NCBI GenBank assembly: GCA_028710865.1
Contig: JAQTUF010000018.1
Span: 1 to 9,954 of the forward strand
Direction: 5' to 3'
DNA: 9,954 bases
From: Candidatus Shapirobacteria bacterium
GTDB taxonomy: Bacteria; Patescibacteria; Microgenomatia; UBA12405
Position numbers and translations under genes: made by a program. A model generated the notes under the pieces. That model ran no database searches, was not told the DNA's origin, and worked only from the letters and a program-made list of their open reading frames with translations. This document shows positions 4,726 to 9,954 of the stretch, piece after piece. The number at the start of each line of letters is the position of its first letter. The first letter of the stretch is position 1.

Positions 4726-4796
4726 GCGGCTATAGTTTAGTGGTAAAATGTGTCCTTCCCAAGGATAGGTCGAGGGTTCGATTCCCTCTAGCCGCT
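4726..4796 (+). tRNA. tRNA-Gly (anticodon CCC)
   Basis: The acceptor stem GCGGCTA (4726-4732) pairs with TAGCCGC (4789-4795), discriminator T4796, as usual for bacterial Gly. The D arm is GTTT/AAAT. The anticodon stem TGTCC (4751-4755) pairs with GGATA (4763-4767) around loop TTCCCAA, placing CCC at 4758-4760. The T arm is GAGGG/CCCTC around TTCGATT. No 3' CCA is encoded. This isoacceptor reads GGG only, so the genome must carry another Gly tRNA elsewhere. Confidence 0.96.
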
Positions 4797-4806
4797 CTTG
4801 GCTTAG

Positions 4807-4879
4807 GCCAGGATAGCTCAGTTGGTAGAGCAAAGCTTTCGTAAAGCTTAGGTCGTGAGTTCGATTCTCACTCCTGGCT
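4807..4879 (+). tRNA. tRNA-Thr (anticodon CGT)
   Basis: The acceptor stem GCCAGGA (4807-4813) pairs with TCCTGGC (4872-4878), discriminator T4879. The D arm is GCTC/GAGC. The anticodon stem AAGCT (4833-4837) pairs with AGCTT (4845-4849) around loop TTCGTAA, placing CGT at 4840-4842. The T arm has GTGAG/CTCAC around TTCGATT. No 3' CCA is encoded. It is 10 bases after tRNA-Gly, so the two are probably processed from one transcript. It reads ACG codons. Confidence 0.96.
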
Positions 4880-4899
4880 CTGATAAAATAATATTAATT

Positions 4900-5613
4900 A
4901 TGGCAGAATTTAAACGTTCCCGTCTAAAACGGAAAACAGATCAGGAAGTTACTAAAAAAGCGGTTTTTTTGGGATTTTTAACTATAATTTTTGCAATAGC
5001 GGTCTTAGTTTTTGGATTACCTCTACTTATTCGATTTTCTGTGTTCTTAGGTAGTACTAAAAAAACTGTTTCCAGTGAAAATAAAAATTTGCCTCCTTTA
5101 GCTCCGAGATTAGTATTGCCTTTTGAGGCAACCAAGAGTGGCAAAATAGATGTAAATGGTTTTGCTGAACCGGGGGTAACAGTAGAGTTATTTAAAAATA
5201 GTAATTCTGTAGGAAAGATGGATGTGGATAATGACGGTGATTTTACTTTTGAGAATATAGAACTAAATGAAGGAGATAATAGTTTTAGTGCAAAGGCTTT
5301 TAATGAAAAGGATGGAGATAGTGAGGAATCTACCCCATTGAGTGTTGTTTATGATACTTATCCACCGGAGTTAGAATTAACAAATCCGAGTGAGACTGAT
5401 TTAACAGTAGATTATTCTGACTTTGATATTGTAGGTAAGACTGATGTGGGGGCAAGTGTTTCAATAAATGACAGAATTGCAGTAGTTGATAGTGATGGTA
5501 ATTTCAAACTAAAATGGCAATTGAATATGGGGAAGAATTCTTTGAATGTAAAGGCTGTGGATGAGGCAGGTAATGAGACTAATAAGACAATTAATATAAC
5601 TTACAGTTTTTAA
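4900..5613 (+). CDS. membrane-anchored protein with two bacterial Ig-like domains
   Basis: A 237-residue protein. I take the ATG at 4900; the open frame extends back to 4855, but that lies inside tRNA-Thr. A basic N-terminus (FKRSRLKRK) precedes a single transmembrane segment at about 21-45, leaving the rest outside. A spacer (51-65) leads to two Ig-like beta-sandwich repeats, about 66-152 and 154-237. Each shows the pattern of such domains: APRLVLP / PPELELT, then a GFAEPGVTVELF or GKTDVGASVSIN strand pair, then DNDGDFTFENIELNEGDNSF or DSDGNFKLKWQLNMGKNSLNVKAVDEAGNE. The DxDG turns may bind calcium. No enzymatic domain is present; a role in adhesion or in presenting partners at the surface is likely. 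A possible TAATAT box at 4889-4894 would again give almost no leader. Its stop overlaps the stop of the convergent ligase-like gene by 4 bases. Confidence 0.85.
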   Translation: MAEFKRSRLKRKTDQEVTKKAVFLGFLTIIFAIAVLVFGLPLLIRFSVFLGSTKKTVSSENKNLPPLAPRLVLPFEATKSGKIDVNGFAEPGVTVELFKNSNSVGKMDVDNDGDFTFENIELNEGDNSFSAKAFNEKDGDSEESTPLSVVYDTYPPELELTNPSETDLTVDYSDFDIVGKTDVGASVSINDRIAVVDSDGNFKLKWQLNMGKNSLNVKAVDEAGNETNKTINITYSF

Positions 5614-6686
5614 AGAAAGATTAAGGACAAAATAACCCAAGGGTAAAGAAGTGAATTGGCAAAAAGAGAATGAACAAAAATAGCTAGAATAAATGTTTTT
5701 TGGTTGAGCTTTGATTTTTGATAAAGGTTTTTTGATCCAAGTAAAAACAAAGTTGTTCCGATGATTCCGGTGGTGACGAGAATTGTTGTGAGACTACCAT
5801 CAAAACCAGAATTGGCATGAGAGTTTGGATTATTTATTTTTTTTATGAAAGGTAAAGTGTTATATCCGGAGCCTATGACTGGTGCTTGGGTGAAGGTTTT
5901 TAGAACTTCCTGATAGTTTTCGATTTTGGCTTTGATGGAAGATGTTCTTTCTAATTTAGTTCCCTCTCCTGGTTGTCGAGGAAGAATAAAAATTGTTCCA
6001 AGAATAATAATTAGACTGATTAGGAATATTTTTATGTTTTTTAATTTTTTAGAAATAAAGAGAAAAGAAAACAGAAAAGCCAGGTAAGTTGATCGGCTAT
6101 AAGTTAGCGCCATGGCTATATAAGTTAATATTAATAGTAATTTTCGATAGGGAAATTTTTTATCAAGAAAAAGCTTAATTAGAAATAGAAGATATATTAA
6201 GCCAGTGAATGTGGGATCGAAAAAAGTGCTGACTAGTCGGTAAAGATGTGGATCCCAATTTAAGGCGTCAAAATAAGTAAAATTTGGCCAAAAGAAATAT
6301 TGGATAAATCCAAAAATAATATTAGCAATGATAAATAAATTGAAACTATTTTTGAGTTTTAGGTCTATTTTAAGAGGAAAAATAAAGAAAGATAAAAGAC
6401 AGGAAAATCTGATTAAATAGAAAATTGGGTTAAATGAATAGATTTGATATCTGATCAGATTAAAAAACAAAAATACCCAAGCAAAGCAAAGAAAATAAAG
6501 GAAAAACTTATTCTTAATTTTTAGATCTTTGTTTTTTAGGTGATTAAAAATATTTATTAAGAATAATAAGATGATGGCAATGTCTATTAGAGGGAAAGAT
6601 GTTTTTAGAAGATTGATTCTAAAAATTTGGCCGATAAAAAAGGCAAAAAAAGTAAAAAATAAAATTACTTTTGATACAAGTGCCAT
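5610..6686 (-). CDS. O-antigen ligase / polymerase-like (Wzy_C family) membrane protein
   Basis: A 358-residue polytopic protein with about ten or more membrane segments. Family landmarks are the TYSRSTYLAF helix (195-204), found in the core of the O-antigen ligase/polymerase domain, and a long extracytoplasmic loop (about 236-300) containing PRQPGEG, ENYQEVLKTFTQAPVIGSGYNT and NPNSHANSGFDGSL, followed by VTTGIIGTTLF. WaaL/Wzy-like proteins join or polymerise lipid-linked sugar chains on the outer face of the membrane, using an Arg and a His in or near this loop; H290 and R198 are candidates. It is the last gene of a three-gene operon with two glycosyltransferases and overlaps the upstream gene by 22 bases. 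Ligase and polymerase cannot be told apart from sequence alone. It is slightly shorter than the common 400-450 residues. Confidence 0.82.
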   Translation of the reverse strand: MALVSKVILFFTFFAFFIGQIFRINLLKTSFPLIDIAIILLFLINIFNHLKNKDLKIKNKFFLYFLCFAWVFLFFNLIRYQIYSFNPIFYLIRFSCLLSFFIFPLKIDLKLKNSFNLFIIANIIFGFIQYFFWPNFTYFDALNWDPHLYRLVSTFFDPTFTGLIYLLFLIKLFLDKKFPYRKLLLILTYIAMALTYSRSTYLAFLFSFLFISKKLKNIKIFLISLIIILGTIFILPRQPGEGTKLERTSSIKAKIENYQEVLKTFTQAPVIGSGYNTLPFIKKINNPNSHANSGFDGSLTTILVTTGIIGTTLFLLGSKNLYQKSKLNQKTFILAIFVHSLFANSLLYPWVILSLIFL

Positions 6687-7438
6687 AATTTAGATTTATT
6701 TAAAAAGACATGGAAACTCATTGAAAGAGCTATAATAATTCCAGCGGTGCCATCTAAAAATCCGAGCCTAAAGATATAATTTTGGATAAATTTGCCAATG
6801 GGGTAAAAAATAATTTGAAAAAGATTGGTAGTTTCTTTTTGTTTAAACATTTCTTGTGCACGGATGTCAGTGTAAAAGTTGATTTTTTCGATAAATGATT
6901 TTAGGGTTTCATGAGAATTGTGTTTGATGATAAATTTTGTTTCTTTTATTTTTTTGGGTGATTCCCAAGTTTCGTGAACTTTACCGACAAAACGCCCATA
7001 GTTTTTGTTGAATAAACGAACGAAATCGAGATAGGCAGTTTCACCATATTTTAATTTTTGGCCAAGAAAAGTATCAATTCTTTTGAAGGAGTAATTTTTG
7101 TATCGAAGTTTGTCAATATGATTTAAAAATCTGATTAATTTATTACTGGGTTGTTCATCGGCATCAAGCCAGAGAATCCAATCGTATTTACTTTTGGAGA
7201 TGGCGAAATTGCGTTGGGCGGAAAAATCGTTGTTTAATCCCCTACTAAAAATTTTAACTGATTGTTTTTTGGAGCCGATAGTTTTGGCAATTTCGATAGT
7301 ATTGTCAGTAGAATTGTCATCAATAATAACAATTTCTTTGATAGTTTTGCACTTTTTAACCCAATCGAAGTTTTTTTGAAGATTTTCCGCTTCGTTGTAG
7401 GTGATGATATTGAGCGAGATTTTAATTGTTTTTTTCAT
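6665..7438 (-). CDS. glycosyltransferase family 2, WaaE/KdtX-like
   Basis: A 257-residue GT-A fold enzyme that would transfer a sugar from a nucleotide-sugar donor to a growing glycan at the cytoplasmic face. SLNIITYNEAENL (8-20) is the first nucleotide-binding strand, VIIDDNSTDNT (37-47) the second. SAQRNFAI (73-80) and WLDADEQ (90-96) carry the metal-binding D-A-D motif. FVGKVHET (150-157) is characteristic of the WaaE-like subgroup of lipopolysaccharide core enzymes. The C-terminal part (about 205-250, FYPIGKFIQNYIFRLGFLDGTAGIIIALSMSFHVF) is hydrophobic and amphipathic, suggesting membrane association. The start is the ATG at 7438, overlapping the upstream glycosyltransferase by 17 bases; its end overlaps the ligase-like gene by 22 bases, indicating translational coupling. 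Donor and acceptor cannot be predicted. Confidence 0.92.
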   Translation of the reverse strand: MKKTIKISLNIITYNEAENLQKNFDWVKKCKTIKEIVIIDDNSTDNTIEIAKTIGSKKQSVKIFSRGLNNDFSAQRNFAISKSKYDWILWLDADEQPSNKLIRFLNHIDKLRYKNYSFKRIDTFLGQKLKYGETAYLDFVRLFNKNYGRFVGKVHETWESPKKIKETKFIIKHNSHETLKSFIEKINFYTDIRAQEMFKQKETTNLFQIIFYPIGKFIQNYIFRLGFLDGTAGIIIALSMSFHVFLNKSKLWHLYQK

Positions 7439-8285
7439 GGAGAATCAGTTGACGTGTTTTTAATATTTTTTCTTCTATTGAGAATATTATATCTAATATT
7501 GTCCCTTGGATAAGATTAAGATGCTTTTTAAAGAAAATTTTTCTTGATTTATACCAATGATTTAGTGACGTATGATATTTATTATGGCTGCTTGCTCCCC
7601 CTATGTGGATTATTTGAGAATTTGGATCAAATATAACCTTATAACCAGATTTATTGTTTTTTATTCCAAAATCAATGTCTTCCATGTACATAAAATAATT
7701 TTCGTTAAATAAATTTAATTGCTTGTTTATTTTTTTCCTAAAAATTAGATAAGCTCCACAAAGTGATGATGTCTCCATTGGTTTTTTTATTTTTTTATTT
7801 TTTTCTACCCAGAACTGTTTAGTGAATTTGTTGTTTGGAAAAATTTTTTTAAGAGTTGTAAATTCAAAAATTCCAATTAAAAAAGTTGGTTTACTGTTTG
7901 CAGTTAAATAAGGAACATTGTTTGGATATTTTATTTTTCCACCAACCACTCCTATATTTGAGTTTTTTTTGATTAAGTTAAAACTTTTAGTTATCGAATT
8001 GTCTATTAAATAAGTATCGGGATTTAATAAAAGTATAAAATTAGTTTTTGTAATCTTGATTCCTTGATTGACAGCTTTGGCAAATCCTAGGTTTTTATGG
8101 TTTTCAATAATTTTGATTTTCTGATTATATTTTTGAATGTTTTTGTCAAATCTTTTTGAATTATTATCAATAATAATGATTTTACTGACGATGTTTTCTA
8201 TTAATTTCAGTGATTGGATTAATTTTAGAAGTTCTTTTTCTGAATTGTATGTAACAATAATTATTGTTAATTTAATTCTTGACAT
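7422..8285 (-). CDS. glycosyltransferase family 2, rhamnosyltransferase-like (WbbL/RfbF type)
   Basis: A 287-residue enzyme and the first gene of the minus-strand operon. IIIVTYNS (8-15), IIIIDNNS (36-43), NLGFAKAVNQGI (65-76) and LLLNPDT (85-91) form the GT-A nucleotide-binding core. CGAYLIFRK (176-184), FNENYFMYMEDIDFG (193-207) with the acidic pair E202-D203, and IIHIGGAS (225-232) match the group that includes dTDP-rhamnosyl and galactofuranosyl transferases. All usual acidic residues are present. The start is the ATG at 8285, only 28 bases from the divergent lipase start, so both promoters must lie within or overlap this gap and the adjacent coding bases. No clear Shine-Dalgarno is seen. 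The gene is particularly rich in Lys, Asn and Ile. The actual sugar is not determinable. Confidence 0.92.
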   Translation of the reverse strand: MSRIKLTIIIVTYNSEKELLKLIQSLKLIENIVSKIIIIDNNSKRFDKNIQKYNQKIKIIENHKNLGFAKAVNQGIKITKTNFILLLNPDTYLIDNSITKSFNLIKKNSNIGVVGGKIKYPNNVPYLTANSKPTFLIGIFEFTTLKKIFPNNKFTKQFWVEKNKKIKKPMETSSLCGAYLIFRKKINKQLNLFNENYFMYMEDIDFGIKNNKSGYKVIFDPNSQIIHIGGASSHNKYHTSLNHWYKSRKIFFKKHLNLIQGTILDIIFSIEEKILKTRQLILHEKNN

Positions 8286-8313
8286 CTTATGAAGATTAAT
8301 TCTTAATTTATTT

Positions 8314-9954
8314 GTGAAATATTGTATATATGCTGTCTTGTTATTTGTAATTTTATCACTTGGTTTGTGTAAAGTGGTTTATGCTGGTCAGCTCTTTGTT
8401 GATAATTTTGAATCTTTAGAGAATTGGAATTTTACTTCAAGTGATTCTAATGATTTGGTTAGCTGGTCTGTTGATAAAAATCAATTAATTGGAAATGTTT
8501 CTCAAGAAGTTGATTCTTTTCTTATTTCTAATGAAAATATTTTTTTTGATTTTGACTTTGTTTTTGAGGCAAATAATTTATCAGGAGTGGATCAGGAAAT
8601 TCTGTTTAGGGTCGCGGATGACTATTCTAGCTATTATGTGTTAAACATTAGATTTCCAGATCCTTTTTGGGTTCGTCCGAATGACCCGTTAAATCGTATC
8701 ATCCTTTGGAAATTTCAAAATGGTAATTTTTCAAAATTAAGCGAGGTTGTTTTATCAGAGTTGAACTTAGAATTATTACAAAATCATTTTTATCAATTTT
8801 TAATAAGAGTTAATAATGGCACTATTTCTTTTTCTTTGGATGATAACTTAATGTTAAATTATGAAGATTCTGATTTTTTAACAGGTGGTCGTATTGGTTT
8901 TTGGAATCACGGAGGCAGTTATTATTATTCAAATACACATAACGTTTTTTATAATTTGGTTGTTTGTGATTATAATTCTTTTCCTGGTTGTGATATTACT
9001 GTTACACCGACTCCAGCTCCTAAATTGAAAAAGAAGATTTTTATTTTGCCAGGATTGGGGGCAAGTTGGAATTCAAATGCTATTGTTTACAACCAAAGTG
9101 TTTCCGATAACCAGTGGGAGATGACACCGTTTGTAAAAAATTATGATGCTTTGGTTGAGTTATTAGAAAAAAATGGTTTAAAAAAAGATGAAGATTTTTT
9201 TATGTGGAATTATGATTGGAGACGTCCAGTGTCAGAAATAGAGAATAATTTTAATTTTTATTTAGAGGGTAGGAATATTGGTCAAGATGATGAAATTTAT
9301 TTAATTGGGCATAGTTTGGGTGGTTTGGTGGCAAGATTATGGCAGCAGGATCATAATGATCCGAGAATTAAGGGTATATTAACTTTAGGTTCCCCCGAGC
9401 TTGGATCGGTGGACAGTTATGGGGTTTGGAATGGAGGTAAACTTTTTAGAAAATCGAATAATTGGGGGTCAATTGCCATGAAAATTTTATTGATAATTAA
9501 GTCTGAAGGGTTGGTTCCGGATTTAGATAAAATTCGTTCATTTGTACCGGTAGTAAAAGATTTATTACCAACTTTTAACTATGTTTATAAAGATGGTAAG
9601 TTGTTGACTGGTCTAGAAACAATTAATTCTTATTTGAGAGAGAAAAACTCATTTGTTTCTGGTGTCTTTGATAACTTATCTTCGTCGGTGGGGGTTGGAT
9701 TTTCTACGCCGAATAAGGTTAATTTAAATAACCGATCAGTATTTGATAAGGCTTTGAATTTGTGGCCCGATGGTGGGTTTATTAGTTTAGGTTTTGAAGA
9801 TGGTGATAGGACTGTTTTAAAAAATAGCGCTGGTTTTGGTTCAAATGATATTTTTGAAATTAATTCTGACCATGAGAATATAGTGAATAATTCACTTAGT
9901 TGGATAATAGAGAAGGTAGGGTTGACTCAAGTTGATGTGAGTGTCGAATCTGAC
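8314..9954 (+). CDS. secreted LCAT-like lipase/acyltransferase with N-terminal jelly-roll domain (partial, C-terminus beyond window)
   Basis: The 547 visible codons run off the right edge. I take the GTG at 8314: an in-frame TGA lies upstream and no ATG precedes the signal peptide (KYCIYAVLLFVILSLGLCKVVYA, 2-24, likely cut after VYA). Residues 25-218 look like a concanavalin/LamG-type beta-sandwich (FVDNFESLENWNF, SYYVLNIRF, GGRIGFWNHGGSYYY, NLVVCDY), perhaps glycan-binding. A linker TVTPTPAPKLKKK (229-241) leads to an alpha/beta-hydrolase: IFILPGLGASW (242-252), NYDWRRP (299-305), nucleophile S334 in GHSLGG, TLGSPELG, then GDRTV with D498 and DHENI with H520. The order and spacing match lecithin:cholesterol acyltransferase-type lipases, where the acid is in GDGTVP. 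It would act outside the cell on an acyl ester; the substrate is unknown. It is divergent from the glycan operon. Confidence 0.85.
   Translation, partial: MKYCIYAVLLFVILSLGLCKVVYAGQLFVDNFESLENWNFTSSDSNDLVSWSVDKNQLIGNVSQEVDSFLISNENIFFDFDFVFEANNLSGVDQEILFRVADDYSSYYVLNIRFPDPFWVRPNDPLNRIILWKFQNGNFSKLSEVVLSELNLELLQNHFYQFLIRVNNGTISFSLDDNLMLNYEDSDFLTGGRIGFWNHGGSYYYSNTHNVFYNLVVCDYNSFPGCDITVTPTPAPKLKKKIFILPGLGASWNSNAIVYNQSVSDNQWEMTPFVKNYDALVELLEKNGLKKDEDFFMWNYDWRRPVSEIENNFNFYLEGRNIGQDDEIYLIGHSLGGLVARLWQQDHNDPRIKGILTLGSPELGSVDSYGVWNGGKLFRKSNNWGSIAMKILLIIKSEGLVPDLDKIRSFVPVVKDLLPTFNYVYKDGKLLTGLETINSYLREKNSFVSGVFDNLSSSVGVGFSTPNKVNLNNRSVFDKALNLWPDGGFISLGFEDGDRTVLKNSAGFGSNDIFEINSDHENIVNNSLSWIIEKVGLTQVDVSVESD

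Noticed and set aside
4855..4899. Upstream extension of the Ig-like protein by 15 codons
   Set aside because: The extra codons would lie inside tRNA-Thr; the ATG at 4900 leaves the complete basic segment and membrane anchor.
4941..5144. Minus-strand ORF of 67 codons
   Set aside because: Lies opposite the transmembrane and spacer part of the Ig-like protein; no independent support.
7194..7513. Two plus-strand ORFs of 61 and 83 codons
   Set aside because: They lie opposite the WaaE-like glycosyltransferase and its junction with the upstream gene; low-complexity Phe-rich products typical of antisense to AT-rich genes.
8289..8306. Five-codon ORF (ATG to TAA) just before the lipase GTG
   Set aside because: Such a short ORF is expected by chance and has no Shine-Dalgarno; a leader peptide cannot be supported.
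1..9954. Recoding of TGA as glycine or tryptophan, as in some candidate-phyla bacteria
   Set aside because: No in-frame TGA was seen inside the long genes, TGG is used for Trp and GGN for Gly; the window gives no sign of recoding.
1..9954. CRISPR array, insertion sequence or prophage
   Set aside because: No spaced repeats, no transposase or integrase motifs and no target-site-like duplications were seen; short repeats found are promoter-like or AT-rich by chance.

Overview
The window is an AT-rich bacterial segment, roughly one third G+C by eye. It has very tight gene packing, three tRNA genes with no encoded 3' CCA, sparse Shine-Dalgarno sequences, and several start codons lying only a few bases after a good -10 box. 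Together with a membrane-anchored LysM protein, a single-span Ig-like protein, and short small-genome versions of common genes, this suggests a candidate-phyla (Patescibacteria, perhaps Microgenomates-like) chromosome. That placement is inference from gene style, not from a marker gene. Reading frames are consistent with the standard bacterial code: stops used are TAA and TAG, and no long gene has an in-frame TGA.

Left part (1-2100): the N-terminal polymerase half of a family X DNA polymerase runs off the left edge on the minus strand. Next come a plus-strand tRNA-Asp with its own promoter and a strong terminator, a minus-strand CarD-like (RNA polymerase-interacting) protein whose last codons lie inside that terminator, and a minus-strand single-RRM RNA-binding protein.

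Middle part (2100-4060): a plus-strand polytopic membrane protein of unknown role and a small transcription unit (a 55-residue ORF or a structured RNA) each start from the same 12-base extended -10 sequence. A large hairpin follows, then a minus-strand nucleoside diphosphate kinase carrying an unusual internal insertion. Divergent from it is an ArsR/SdpR-type regulator whose promoter is covered by a near-perfect 13-2-13 palindrome, a good candidate autoregulatory operator.

Surface part (4060-9954): a membrane-anchored protein with two LysM domains, tRNA-Gly(CCC), tRNA-Thr(CGT) and a membrane-anchored protein with two Ig-like domains lie on the plus strand. Convergent to them is a three-gene operon with overlapping reading frames on the minus strand: two family-2 glycosyltransferases followed by an O-antigen ligase/polymerase-like membrane protein, apparently for an envelope glycan. 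Divergent from that operon, a long secreted protein with an N-terminal jelly-roll-like domain and a C-terminal LCAT-type lipase domain runs off the right edge. No mobile element, CRISPR array or phage gene was seen, and no stretch above 300 bases lacks a gene.
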